This document shows, piece by piece, positions 1-11,700 of a stretch of 64,000 bases of DNA. Origin of the DNA: Rosa chinensis (Eukaryota; Streptophyta; Magnoliopsida; Rosales; Rosaceae); assembly GCF_002994745.2 (NCBI RefSeq), contig NC_037090.1, forward strand, positions 11,901,501 to 11,965,500. Direction: 5' to 3'. The notes under the pieces were generated by a model. It was not told the origin of the DNA and made no database searches. It worked only from the letters and a program-made list of their open reading frames with translations. Positions within the stretch are counted from its first letter, which is position 1. Every line of letters starts with the position of its first letter. Position numbers and translations under genes: made by a program.

Positions 1-13
1 ATTTTACATATGC

Positions 14-59
14 ATCGGTACAATGGTGGATCATGAGCCACCATTGTCGCTGTTTAACA
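14..59. repeat. Fragment of a TRIM LTR end
   Basis: This 46-bp piece matches the 3' end of the TRIM LTR at 19024-19209, including the terminal GTCGCTGTTTAACA, and is followed by ATATC as the full element is. The same fragment occurs at 25569-25614. It is therefore part of the duplicated block around A1 and A2, not an independent insertion. Confidence 0.7.
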
Positions 60-173
60 ATATCAGATTCAGTAATTTATTTTTTGCTAAAGACATAATG
101 GCAAATACTACAGGATTCAGTTCAAGTAAAATTACATATGCACTTGTAGCCAAATTTTTTTTTAATTTTTTTT

Positions 174-2567
174 TTACAGATGCACATAGGACTCACCTTC
201 ACATTCTAGCAAATCTTGTAATACTGAATCCATTGTTGGTCTTCTGCTCCTATCTTCTTCCACACAAGAAATACCAATCTCAACCATCTTTTCTGCTTGT
301 TTCCTGCTGAACTGCCCTTTTAGTCTTGGATCCAACATATCCTCCATCCATGAATCTTCTCCACATTGAATCTTCCTTTTCACTATCCTCACACACCTAG
401 TCAGCTCTGCCTCTTGCTCCTCGCTATCCTCCAATGCCCAATTCGAAAGTCGAATGCCCTTCACCAACTCTAGAATCACCACTCCGTAACTGTAAACATC
501 CACTTTCGCAGTGATTGGAAGGTTTAGAGCCCACTCCGGGGCCATATACCCTTTTGTTCCTCGAACTTTTGAGAACATAGAGCTCTGGCTGCCTCTCTGA
601 GTCAACTTTGCTAGCCCGAAATCTGCAATCTTTGCCTCAAAGTTACTGTCTAAGAGTATATTTTCAGGCTTCACATCACAATGTATAACCCATTCTAGAC
701 ACTCATGGTGAAGATAGGCTAAACCCTTTGCAACCCCTATTGCAACTTTAAACCTTTCTTGCCATCCAAGAAAATTTGGGGGGAACAAGTGCTTGTCTAG
801 TGATCCATTTTCAATAAACTCAGACACCAGGAGTCTGTGTTTATCTTCTGAACAGAATCCCCATATTCTCACTAGGTTCATGTGATTGATTTTACCAATT
901 ATGCTTACTTCCGCCCAAAACACATCTTCACCTTGATAAATGTCTGCCAATTTCTTCACAGCAACCACTCTCTCATCTTCCAGAACACCCTTAAACACAG
1001 CCCCAGAAGCCCCTCTTCCCAGCTCTTCCTTGAATGTTTTGGTCGCCTTCTTGAGCTCAGCGTACCGAAACATTCTAAATTGACTCGAAATCACATGATA
1101 TCCATCTTCGATAGGAGCTCTAGCGCCATGTCTTCTGAAAAGTAACCACCAACCTGAAAGTATGAAGAGAATTTCAACTGCACCAGCTGCAGTAGCAAAC
1201 CAATACAGATATGCCCATCTTACCCTTTTACTAGTATTGTCATACATTGAAGCAGAACCCATTTTTTGGGCCTCAGTACTCTTACATGAATCCAGGGCAT
1301 TGAGCCTGGTGACTAGTAATGGTGCTTCCACACTCACAGGCATTCTCAAGTATATACTGCCCACAAAATCTGGAGACTTGTAGCCATTGAAAAGAGCACT
1401 TTTGGTGTAACACCTCCCTTCCCCATTTAGCCTATAGCTAAATGCCTCACACCGGCAATCCCCCAAGCAGAGCTGTCTGCAATCATCAATTGAAACTGTG
1501 TTACTGAAATTGAGATCAAATCCATAGAAATCTACTTGCGGAATCTGCACAAATTTCTCTTCTTGGGACTTCGAGCATGTACGCTTCTTGAACTTACGCT
1601 TGCAGCCCAAGTTTAAGTTACTTGGATCAGCTACTTCATAGCCAGGAGGACATGAACACTTTGGCCCTGGTGTATATATACAAATCCCATTTTGCCCACA
1701 TATCCCATGAACCTTACAAAGCTCCACCATCGCTTGCCATGTGATTATCCACAATCCTGTTGAGCTATTAAGACTATAAAGTCTTAGATTTCCATCATAA
1801 TCCATCGACAACCTCCTTTTCACTCTCAAACCCATGTCAAAAGCACTAAATTGCAGTTCATCACTAGACGAAAAACTACCAAGTTCATCTAAAACTGCAA
1901 CTCTACTACTATTATAAGCATTTCTGCCATTCTGAAACACACTATAATCAAGGTCAGGCCAGTACAAGCTAGAAATATCAGGACCATCATACATCAACTT
2001 CAAAACATTATCATTATCAAAATAGAAACTAAAATAGCCAGTACCAAAATCCCCTCTTCCCAAATTAGAAATCAACTTATTGGTCTTTCTAAAGCGTTGG
2101 TTTGGGAGCAAAGTATCAGTAGGAAAATCAAAGCTTTGCCATAGAATTTTACCACTGGGGTCCTTCAGAACAAGGTTGCCAGAATCCAAAAGCTCAGCTC
2201 TTTCAGCAACAGTACTGGTACTCGAGTTGGTGCTGCTCTTCCAGATGATGGCTCCATCTACATCAGTCAAGACCATCGAGCCATCTCGGCTCAGATAGAC
2301 TCTAGACCCCAAGCCATTGACTGGCTTGTCCCTGTTGGCCATCCAAACAATGGTCCTGTCTTTTGAGCTTGTGAACCAAATTGAGAACCAGTAGGCATTT
2401 GTGCCAACCCCATGAAACCCACACGTGAAAGACTTGTCTGGTGAGGTTAGGAAATCTGAATCATCCTCCACTGAAAGAGAAGATCCTCTCTTTAGACTAC
2501 CTAGGGTTTTTGCAGTTGCAAAACAGAGAAGACATAGAAAGGAGACTGAAAAAGCTCTGTACTTCAT
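174..2567 (-). CDS. G-type lectin S-receptor-like Ser/Thr kinase, ZmPK1-like (copy A1)
   Basis: An intronless, complete 797-residue receptor kinase of the plasma membrane. A hydrophobic signal peptide (about 1-19) is followed by a bulb-type lectin domain (about 25-150, with the WMANRDKPV signature), an S-locus glycoprotein region, an EGF-like Cys cluster (about 284-322), a PAN/apple region (about 330-410), one membrane span (about 451-477) and a kinase domain (about 510-785). The kinase has a GRGASG loop (517-522), K538, E553, HCD at 629-631, DFG at 649-651 and APE at 676-678. HCD in place of HRD makes it a non-RD kinase, a class that in plants is often linked to immune receptors. The start is the only Met before the signal peptide. 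The ligand is unknown. It is the only undamaged member of the cluster here. Confidence 0.93.
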   Translation of the reverse strand: MKYRAFSVSFLCLLCFATAKTLGSLKRGSSLSVEDDSDFLTSPDKSFTCGFHGVGTNAYWFSIWFTSSKDRTIVWMANRDKPVNGLGSRVYLSRDGSMVLTDVDGAIIWKSSTNSSTSTVAERAELLDSGNLVLKDPSGKILWQSFDFPTDTLLPNQRFRKTNKLISNLGRGDFGTGYFSFYFDNDNVLKLMYDGPDISSLYWPDLDYSVFQNGRNAYNSSRVAVLDELGSFSSSDELQFSAFDMGLRVKRRLSMDYDGNLRLYSLNSSTGLWIITWQAMVELCKVHGICGQNGICIYTPGPKCSCPPGYEVADPSNLNLGCKRKFKKRTCSKSQEEKFVQIPQVDFYGFDLNFSNTVSIDDCRQLCLGDCRCEAFSYRLNGEGRCYTKSALFNGYKSPDFVGSIYLRMPVSVEAPLLVTRLNALDSCKSTEAQKMGSASMYDNTSKRVRWAYLYWFATAAGAVEILFILSGWWLLFRRHGARAPIEDGYHVISSQFRMFRYAELKKATKTFKEELGRGASGAVFKGVLEDERVVAVKKLADIYQGEDVFWAEVSIIGKINHMNLVRIWGFCSEDKHRLLVSEFIENGSLDKHLFPPNFLGWQERFKVAIGVAKGLAYLHHECLEWVIHCDVKPENILLDSNFEAKIADFGLAKLTQRGSQSSMFSKVRGTKGYMAPEWALNLPITAKVDVYSYGVVILELVKGIRLSNWALEDSEEQEAELTRCVRIVKRKIQCGEDSWMEDMLDPRLKGQFSRKQAEKMVEIGISCVEEDRSRRPTMDSVLQDLLECEGESYVHL

Positions 2568-3268
2568 TTTTGCTGAAGGGTTTTTATGTTTGTGAACTAC
2601 TGACTCTGTTTATATACACTTACAAGGAGGAAAAAAAAGTCATCCATGGTTATCATTTCTGTTGTCTTCATAAAAGAAAATTTGAAAAGGGTCACGAGTG
2701 TTGGATCTTCTACGCTATTAGTGCCATTCGTGCATGGACTAGATTGTTTTTATGAGGTACTCCATGTGGGGCACACTGGCTCGTCTTAGGTTTAAGCATA
2801 AGGGTCCAAATTACCTGTACGAATCAGTGAGAGGTTTCTGAGAAGAAGTCAGTAGTCAAGGAAGAAAAGGACATTAGGTAACATTACCTGTACGAATCGT
2901 TGTGCTTTGGTCAATGTTATACGCTAATATGAATGTGTTTCAATGTTTCATCATTATCACGCTTAGGAAGATAGGTGAAGTGGATGATGGAGACTCCAAT
3001 ATCCACAAGGACCCTACCAATATGGGTTTGTATTGACTTCCAAGTCAAGAAGTCGATTGATAACAACTATTGCACCCAGAAATCCTAAAAAGTCCAAATA
3101 CCATCCAGTTTCACGTATCCCTGTGTCTGGTGAGAACTCGGCTTATTATTCTAAGCACAACTAAGAACCTTCTTTTCTTCGGTCGCAAAAAGGGGTCCTT
3201 AATCTTTGAAAAAAAAGAATGACGAAATCTATGTGCAAATCAATGGGGGTTGAAAATGAAAGAATGAT
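2568..3268. other. Upstream region of A1, duplicated upstream of A2
   Basis: I see no gene. The region is largely collinear with 29394-30338 plus 37454-37575 upstream of A2. The A2 side has roughly 430 bp extra (about 29590-30040) and is split by copia element C3 at a CTAAG target site. It presumably carries the A1 promoter. No TATA box is claimed. Confidence 0.6.
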
Positions 3269-3270
3269 CG

Positions 3271-4210
3271 TGTAAGTACAGAATGGGTATATATTCTCCC
3301 ACTAATGAAAATGAGTCAATGTGTCAACAACTTTAGGAATCAGACTTAGGAGTGCAGGATGGTTCGCATCCTAAACTAGGATTGCAGTATAACTTGAATC
3401 CTAATTGAAATCGATTTCAATATCTCTAATGATGCTATGACTTTCTTGAATTACCAAACCATCAACAGAATCTAAAACATCACACACAAACACAAAATCT
3501 GTTGACGCAGTAAAACCCTTAGAAAAGGGAAACAACTGCGGGCACTATGCCGGTAACAAATCTATTAAAGAAATCAGTAAATAAAGAACTTACAGACACT
3601 CAATCTTCCTAGACCCAATCTAGAAGGCATCTCTGTCTCTGCTTTGCTACTGATTCTGAATTATGGATATGAACCTCCTTCGTCAATCTTCTGATGGCAC
3701 AACTCTCCACATAGTCGTCAATCATCTCAAGGCACAAAGGCATGTATGCAACACACATGAAGACATACACAGATGGTGTTTAAAGGTATGGTTTTCTGGG
3801 TTTAACAATCCTTTGGAAGCTAGACATGGAACAACTTACCAAAACACTCTCAAAGAAGATTTTTGGCTCGGTGCATTTCTAGAGAGATCTGAGGATAATG
3901 GAAACTGAAGAACAGTGGCTCTCTCAATGTGAGTGTCTGGCTAGCTGAGTGTGAGAACCTATTTATATGGAAAGACTCGAGTTAGGGCTGACTGGATATG
4001 TGTAATAAAGATAACTCACTTGTTTAAGATCAGATACATTAAATAAAACAAAGCTTAGAACAAACTGCCAGCTCAGCTTAGACACACAGGATTGAAACGC
4101 AAGTCTCATCCTAAGCTAGGATAGATAAGAAACTTCAGTCCTAAAATAGCAAGCAATATGAATGCAATTTATACCTGATGATGAAGTGTTGAGCTGAGAC
4201 GCGTAAGAAG
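3271..4210 (-). repeat. Possible LTR-like repeat
   Basis: Homology with the A2 flank stops exactly at 3270, where TGTAAGTACAG begins. The reverse complement of this is a CA-type LTR end resembling that of the solo LTR at 10074-10978, which ends GTACTTACA. A TATAAATAG box reads on the minus strand (3959-3967), and an internal CGCAGTAAAA...CTGCGGG block resembles one in the solo LTR. I could not find the other end or a matching target duplication, so the right boundary is approximate and the identity is tentative. Confidence 0.35.
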
Positions 4211-4876
4211 CCTTGAAGTGGTCCATACTTATGAAGTCCCAAGAGATGAACAAATCCTAGTTATAATGACTCTTGATTGTTGAGCTAGGAAATGACTCTT
4301 ATATAAGTTTTACCATAGACAAGGTGATTTGTCTGATCTTTTATGCTTTTTTTTTTTGGTAAGACAGCCATATGTCATATGTTTTAATCATCTAAATATC
4401 AATTAAGAGAATGATAATCTCCCTCTCATATTTTGTAGTAATTATATTATCGTTTTTTCTCCTTTACTGATGTAAAAATTTGAACATGGTATCTAGAACT
4501 TTACTAAGTCACTTGGCTATGTTCTTAAGTAATTAGGTTATGTTAAAGAAATCAAGGAGAAAAATGAATCAGGAAGCCATTTGTTTTGGTGACATTGACC
4601 TTCCATATAAACCATATATTCTAATTAACTAATTCATGAAAGGGATTATCGTTTTAGCTGTTTAATTTGTTTGGCTGTTACCAATAGCAGGACCAACACT
4701 TAATTGTTTCCCTTGTTTTGTTTATTGTCCTTTTTTTTATATAGTTTTTTTATGGATATTGAAAATTGAACACAGAGAAGCTTAAAGTTTTATTAGAATG
4801 AGTCTCTTATCTTCAGCTGAAATGCTGAAGCAGTAATTTCTGATACATTTTGTAGGAAGCTAAAAAAATGCAAAAA
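4211..4876. other. Intergenic region 3' of pseudogene B1
   Basis: AT-rich, with no gene seen. The part from about 4500 onward resembles 8480-8744 downstream of B2, so it is ancestral 3' flank of the B-type kinase. Confidence 0.5.
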
Positions 4877-5117
4877 CTACATACTAATTATATGATCTTC
4901 TTCATCATCTACTCTTCCCTCATCATTCTCAAGTAGAAGCTCTACAACCTTGCTCATGGCAGGTCTTGCACTGCGGTCTTCTTGCACACACAGAAGAGCA
5001 ACCTTCATCAATCTTTCGAGCTTCTTCTTGTTGAAATTATGATAGAGTCTAGGATCAATCACTTCCTTAAGCCCTTCGACTCTGATCTTTTCAGTCACAC
5101 ATTGTACCAGTTGGTTG

Positions 5118-5649
5118 CAATGTTTTCAAAGGCGAAAGCGAAGGCGAAGGCGTCTTGCTAGTGCCTCACGAGGCGAGTGCCTCAAGGCGTTGAGGCGACC
5201 GCCTTTCCCGCAAATATTATTCTAATATATTACATTTATAAATAATATGAAAACACATAAAAATATAATCTAATAAATAAAATATCAAATTATTGAATTA
5301 TTTGGGCTATTGGGGCTGAATGTAAATGGGCCATTATCTTTTGCATGTTTCCTACTTGACTACATCCATTGGACTGGCCCAAATTTTTTTTCTTCCAGAA
5401 AGTAACTTATCAAAACGACGTCGTTTTGATCAGAAGAAAAAATAAAATAAAATAAAACCAGTTGACTTCATCTTCTACCTTCCGCCTCCAGCCGTATCAG
5501 AGCTCAGTTTCTGCAAAAATGGCCGCCCCATCGCTTTTCGGTACGCTTTTCCAGTAGCACGCCCTAGTTTGGACTAGCGAGGCGATTTCCGGTCGCTTCA
5601 CACCGAAGCTCGCCCAGTGCGCGCACCGGAATCGCCTTTGAAAACATTG
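5118..5649. mobile_element. Non-autonomous hAT transposon in B1
   Basis: The 532-bp element has 17-bp terminal inverted repeats (CAATGTTTTCAAAGGCG and its complement) flanked by the 8-bp target duplication GTTGGTTG (5110-5117 and 5650-5657). Paralogue B2 carries the empty site with a single GTTGGTTG (8930s). An 8-bp duplication is the hAT hallmark. The left subterminal region is rich in AAGGCG and GAGGCG repeats. No transposase is encoded. Confidence 0.93.
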
Positions 5650-7534
5650 GTTGGTTGTGCTCAGTGTACTCTTGTGCAAAAGCTGAAAGTAGAATAGATG
5701 CACTCTTTCCACTCAGTAGCTCCAACAAAACAATCCCATAGCTGTAGACATCTGCCTTTGCATCAATTTTAAGGTTCACCATCCACTCTGGAGCCATATA
5801 ACCTCTGGTGCCTCGAACTCTGGAAAATCCAATGCCTGCATCATCAATGTTGACTTTGAATAACTTTGACATGCCAAAATCTGCCACCTTAGGTTCAAGA
5901 TGGTCACCTAACAGTATATTTTGAGGCTTTACATCACAGTGGAGTACCCATTCCAGACACTCCTCATGTAGATATGACAAACCCTTTGCAGTGCCTAATG
6001 CAATATTGTATCGCTGCTCCAATCCTAATTCAACATCAGAAAACAAGAGTTTATCCAAGGATCCATTCTCCAGATACTCATATACCAACAGCTTATGTTC
6101 ATTCTCAGCACAGAAACCCCAAAGCTTAACCAAGTTCCTGTGGTTGATATTCCCTATCACACTAACCTCTGCCCAAAACTCTGCATCTCCTTGTACAATG
6201 CCTTCTAGTCTCTTCACAGCTACAACTCTGTCACCATCCAGAACCCCTTTATAGACTGTGCCGAACCCCCCTTTTCCTATCTCCTGTTTGAAGTCATTGG
6301 TTGCTTTCTTTAGTTCTGCATAGGTGAAACTTTTGAATCCCACAGCATTTATGGCTAATGCCATGTACCCCATGTTCATCATTTCGTCACGAGCTTGCTT
6401 TCGGAACACAAACCACCATGTCAAACTGATGCCGATTGCTTCAATTAGCCCAAAGGAACTCAAAAATCCAATGAGGTATTTCATGTACTGGTGTCCATTG
6501 CCCTTTTCTGTTTCGAGATCAGTACTTACAACAAACTGTGCCGCTGAACAGTTCAAATCATGTGTTTCTAGTCTGGTTTGGACTGCACCAGGGTTCAGAA
6601 AACCTTTTGGAATCTTCACATGGATGATGCTCTTAACATTCGAAAACGATATCCATTAAGCAGAAGACTCTTGGGGTAACATTCTCCGATCCCATCCAGT
6701 GCATATCCGAATCCCAAGCAACTTGAATGCATTAGACATGAATTCCTGCATGCTTCAAAAGAGATTCCACGAGTATAGGTTGCCATGTCATATCCATAGT
6801 AATCTGTGTAAGGAAGCTCCAGGAAATCCAGCTTGCTTGTATCTTGAGTGAGTTGAGTCAAATTGAAGGGAGGTGAGCAGCCTTTGGACCAGTCTGAGGG
6901 ATCGTTTAGGGAAAACCCCGAAGGGCAGGTACAAGTAGGTTGTGGTTTGTATGTGCAAATACCATATTCACCGCACAAGCCCTGAACCCGGCATGCATCA
7001 ACACTATCAGGCAACCATGAGAGTTTCCACAACCCTGTCGATTCATGAAGACTGTACAGTCTTAAGATGCCATCATAATCCACCGTTAGACGCCGCTTTG
7101 GACCAACCCCGTAGTCAGATGCATTGAACTGCATATTGTCACTAGATATAAATTGTCCAGCCACATCTAAAATTGCCACCCTTGAGCTGTTGTAAGGATT
7201 TCTACCACTTTCAAAAACACTTGGAATAATCCGGGGCCAATAAACACTAGAAAGTTGAGGGCCATTGTAGATGAGAAACAAGACATTGTTATCGTCGAAT
7301 TTGAAGTTATAGAACCCAGATAAGTATGTACCTTGGCTTCTCATGGACACCAAGGTTGTGTTCTTGGTGAGTGGCTGTGTTGGTAGAAGTGTATCTGTGG
7401 GAGAATCAAAACTCTGCCAGATTACCCTCTTTGCTTGATTCCTCAGCACCAAATTTCCTGTGTCAAGAAGCACAACTTCCGTGTCTTCGTTAGAGATTGT
7501 GTTGGTCGACCACACGAGTGTACCAAGTGCATCT

Positions 7535-7548
7535 GTCAAAAGTCAAAA
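7535..7548 (-). repeat. 7-bp tandem duplication that shifts the B1 frame
   Basis: GTCAAAA occurs twice in tandem, where B2 has a single copy (GTCAAAA, near 11716). The extra seven bases separate the reading frames ending NLVLT and starting DALG. Confidence 0.85.
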
Positions 7549-7855
7549 CCAGGTTGCCACTTCCATGGAGGGTTAGCTTTGAGCCTCTTTTGCTCACAGG
7601 CTTGTCTCTGTTAGCCATCCAGACAATTGTTTTATTGGCACTATTGGTGAACCATATTGAATAACAGGAGGCATTGGCACCAACTTTGTAAAATCCACTA
7701 GAAAAAGTTCCATCTGGTGAAACCAAGACGTTGGTCTCCTCCTCAACTTTCAAGGAGTTCCCTTTCCTTAAGCTTGGCATCCCTTGTAACCGTTCTTGAC
7801 TCTGAGCAAATGTTGCTGCAAATAGCAACAGGAGGAGAAACTTGGGAACTTCCAT

Positions 7856-8269
7856 TGTGGATATTTGGAAAATGCTTTTAACTTTGGAGATGGAAGACGG
7901 ACAATGTAGGCTTATAAGGTGGCCTTCTAGCCGTGTGAATGAGAATAATCAGAATACAGACTATTCTATTTGACCGTTTACGCAGACGTGATGCAAGAAT
8001 TGAGTTTCACCAGATCACATGCGTTCTTTTTTTGGTTTTATCCATACATTATTTTAATTAGTTGGAAACAACACTGTTCGTTCCATGAATTATAACAAAT
8101 TTATGAGATTCAATGACTGAGTCAAGTAAATATAAAAAATGGGAGTCTATTCCTTCATTAATTTAATGGCTTTGAGGACCTGGGTTTTCATTCTCAACCC
8201 GGTTACACTTGCAATGGGGTGGAACTTTCATAACTTCGAGTCGTAAACATCTAGAAATTCCATTTAGTA

Positions 8270-8313
<44 letters not shown>

Positions 8314-8344
8314 TTTATTTTTATTTTTATTTTTTTACAAAAAA
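7856..8344. other. Upstream region of B1 with a TA microsatellite
   Basis: No gene. Bases about 8090-8260 are similar to 18386-18590, the region upstream of B2 beyond copia C1, so both B copies kept their upstream flank. A (TA)n run lies at 8276-8301 and is followed by a short TG run. Confidence 0.55.
8276..8301. repeat. (TA)n microsatellite
   Basis: A TA run of about 26 bp upstream of B1. Confidence 0.9.
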
Positions 8345-8480
8345 ATAACTGATTACAAAATTGCAAATACTACAGGAAGCAGTTCAAGGAAAATTTTACA
8401 GATGCACCAACATCTTTGCAGTAGAACATCTTCACATTCTAGCAATTCTTTTACTACTGAATCCATTGTTGGTCATTTTA
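8345..8480 (-). pseudogene. Relic of the 3' end of an A-type receptor kinase
   Basis: About 135 bp align with 100-245, the 3' flank and last codons of A1, including ACTGAATCCATTGTTGGTC and CTTCACATTCTAGCAA. Everything upstream of the last 17 or so codons is gone. It marks where an A-type gene once stood between B1 and B2. Confidence 0.7.
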
Positions 8481-8744
8481 GCTTAGCTCTTCATAAGTAA
8501 CTAGGTTATTTAGAAAAAATCAAGTATAGAAGTTGAAATTGAAAATAGAATACACAGAAACATAAAATAACTTACTGATTTATTGGAATGAATCTTTTTC
8601 ATCTTCAGCTGAAATGCTGGAACTGTAACATACTGTTGAGTTTTCTCGGAAGCTAAATAAATGTAAAAACTACACACCAACTTTATCACACAGTTAACTT
8701 GTAGTATTTATTCCCTGATCTTCAGTTCCTTTATTATCTGCCCT

Positions 8745-11700
8745 TTACTCAAGTAGAAGCTCCACCACCTTACTCATGGCAGGTCTTGCACTTCGATCTT
8801 CTTGTACACACAAAAGAGCAACCTTCATCAATCTTTCAAGCTTCTTTTTGTTGAAATCATGATGAAGTCGCAGATCTATCACTTCCTTAATCCCTTCGAC
8901 TCTGATCTTTTCAGTCACACATTGTACCAGTTGGTTGTGTTCAATGTACTCTCGTGCAAAAGCTGAAAGCAGAATAGAAGCACTCTTTCCAGTCAGTAGC
9001 TCCAACAGAACAATCCCATAGCTGTAGACATCTGCCTTAATTTGCATCAATTTTCAGATTCACCATCCACTCTGGAGCCATATAACCTCTGGTACCTCGA
9101 ACTCTAGAAAATCCATTGCCTTCATCATTAATGTCTTTGAACAACTTGGACATACCAAAATCTGCCACCTTAGGTTCAAGATGGTCGTCTAACAGTATAT
9201 TTTGAGGCTTTACATCACAGTGGAGTACCCATTCAAGGCACTCCTCATGTAGATATGACAAACCCTTTGCGGTGCCTAATGCAATCTTGTACCGCTTTTC
9301 CAATCCAAGTTCAACTTCTGAGAACAAGAGTTTATCCAAGGATCCATTCTCCAGGTACTCATACACCAATAGCTTATGATTATTATCCGCACAGAAACCA
9401 TATAGTTTAACCAAGTTCATATGATTGATATTCCCTATTACACTCACCTCTGCCCAAAATTCGGCATCTCCTTGCAGAATGCCTTCTAATCTCTTCACAG
9501 CTACAAATCTTTCACCATCCAGAACCCCTTTATAGACTGTTCCGAACCTTCCTTTTCCTATCTCCTGTTTGAAGTCATTGGTTGCTTTCTTTAGTTCTGC
9601 ATAGGTGAAATGTTTAAATCCTACAGCATTTATGGCTAATGTCATGTAACCCATGCTCACCAGTTCCTCATGAGCTTGTTTTCGGAACACATACCACCAT
9701 GCCAAACCAATGCAGATTGCTTCAATTATTGCAAAGGAACTCACAACTCCGATAAGGTATTTCATATACTGATTTCCATTGCCCTTTTCTGTTTCAAGAT
9801 CACAACTTACAAAAAACTGTGCTGCGGAACAACTCAAATCATGTGCTTCTAGTTTGCTTTGGACTGCACCAGGGGTCAGAAAATCTTTTCGAATCTTAAC
9901 ATACAAGATGCTCTTAACATTTGACATACGGTATCCATTAAGCAGAAGACTCTTAGGGTAACATTGTCCAATCCGACCAGCGCATATCCGAATCCCAAGC
10001 ATCTCGAATCCACTAGGCAAGAATTCCTGCATGCTTCAAAAGAAATTCCAAGTTGATAGGTTTCCAAGTCATATGAAAATACAAGGACAGAATATGAGTT
10101 TCTGGAGAATGGGGATTGCAGTATGTGGATCAATCCCAACTGGACAGAAATCAGAAATAATAGAACAAACTCCAGAATTTTGTTTACGCAGTGAAAATCT
10201 CAAGATATGAGATTAAAAACACTGCGGGGCTCTTACTCTTGAGAACCCAAAATAAAGATCATCATATTGAAAATGATATGTTCTTTTACAAACTTTGAAT
10301 AGCTCTAGCTCGGCTATAAGATTCACACAAAATCTAATACAAAGTTTGTCTTCCTTCTAGAACTCCTTCACTTGAACGATCTTCAAATCTTGTTCTTCTT
10401 TCTTCACAGTCTCCCTACTGATCTTGAGAGAGTATTATTCATACGAAACTATGATCACAAACACTTATACATGGACAAAGTGTTTTGACTCTCTGTGAAG
10501 ACACAAACTCAAACAAACATGCAAGACTCTATCAAAATTCTTGCCTCTATGGATGTGTATACAGACCGTGTATCTTTTCTCCTCATATAATGGACCTGCG
10601 GCAACTACTCAAAGATCATGCAAAGATTCTACCCTAATTCCCCATTAATTTGGAAAGAAACTTCCCATATATGAACTCCAACAAATCTTAAGGGAAATCA
10701 ATTAGGAAAAGACAAGTCCTAAAAACCCTAAGGCATCAACACCACGATTTTAACACTCAGAAAAATATTTTAAAGACATAAATACATAAAACCTAAAACC
10801 TACTTTCCAAAATCGGACTCCACATAAAACTGACAGCTGACTCGGGGATTGCAACACACGTTGCAATCCCATGCATATGCAGATGCATTTACCTGTGACT
10901 CTCTGAGATCAGTAACGGGCTTTGTCATAAATTTTGTATGGGAATGCCAATACAATATGTACAAGTATTGTACTTACATCATATCCATAGTAATCTGTGT
11001 AAGGGAGCTCACGGAAGTCTAGCTTGCTTGTATCTTGGGTCAAATTGAAGGGAGGTGAGCAGCCTTTGGACCAGTCTGAGGATCGTTTAGGGAAAACCCT
11101 GAAGGGCAAGTACAAGTAGGTAGTGGTTTGTATGTACAAATACCATATTCACCACACAAGCCCTGAACCAGGCATGCATCGACACCATCAGGCAACCATG
11201 ACAGTTTCCAATTCCCAGTTGAGTCATCAAGACTGTACAATCTTACGATGCCATCATAATCCATTGTTAAACGCCGCTTTGGACCAACCCCATAGTCAGA
11301 TGCATAGAACTGCATATTGTCACTAGATATAAATTGTCCAGCCACATCTAAAATTGCCACTCTAGAGCTGTTGTAAGGATTTCTACCACTTTCAAAAACA
11401 GTTGAAACAATCTGGGGCCAATAAACACTAGAAAGTAGAGGGCCATTGTAGATGAGAAACAAGATACTGTTATCATCGAACTTGAAGTTATAGAATCCAG
11501 ATAAGTATGTACCTTGGCCTCTCATGGACACTAAGGTTGTGTTCTTGGTGAGTGGCTGAGATGGCAGAAGTGTATCCGTTGGAGAATCAAAACTCTGCCA
11601 GATGATCCTGTCGTCTTGGTTACTCAGCACCAAGTTTCCTGTTTCAAGAAGCTGAAGTTCCATGTCTTCCTTAGAGATTGTGTTGGTTGACCACACAACC

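Larger units (their letters stand above)
4877..7855 (-). pseudogene. S-domain receptor-like kinase pseudogene, ZmPK1-like (copy B1)
   Basis: A B-type paralogue of the cluster that encoded an intronless kinase of about 800 residues: signal peptide, bulb lectin, S-locus, EGF-like, PAN, membrane span and non-RD kinase (HCD, DFG). Three lesions break it. Tandem duplication of GTCAAAA (7535-7548) shifts the frame in the lectin domain. A 1-bp loss near 6641-6650, relative to B2, shifts it after the PAN domain. A 532-bp hAT element interrupts kinase subdomain X (5118-5649). Open fragments lie at 7490-7855, 6616-7539, 5650-6619 and 4877-5117. The C-terminal fragment ends in a normal acidic tail, so the rest of the gene is well preserved and the decay looks recent. 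Confidence 0.9.

Noticed and set aside
3663..3908. An 81-codon open frame
   Set aside because: It lies in a repeat-like region, has no domain or homologue in the window, and is not shared with the A2 flank.
3266..4340. A complete LTR with GATCG target duplication starting at 3271
   Set aside because: No second GATCG flank was found near a CA end, so only a tentative LTR-like call is kept.
10074..10978. An ordinary intron in B2 (GTAAGT donor)
   Set aside because: B1 and the A copies have no intron there, the segment has TG...CA ends and a perfect 5-bp TCATA duplication, so it is a solo LTR.
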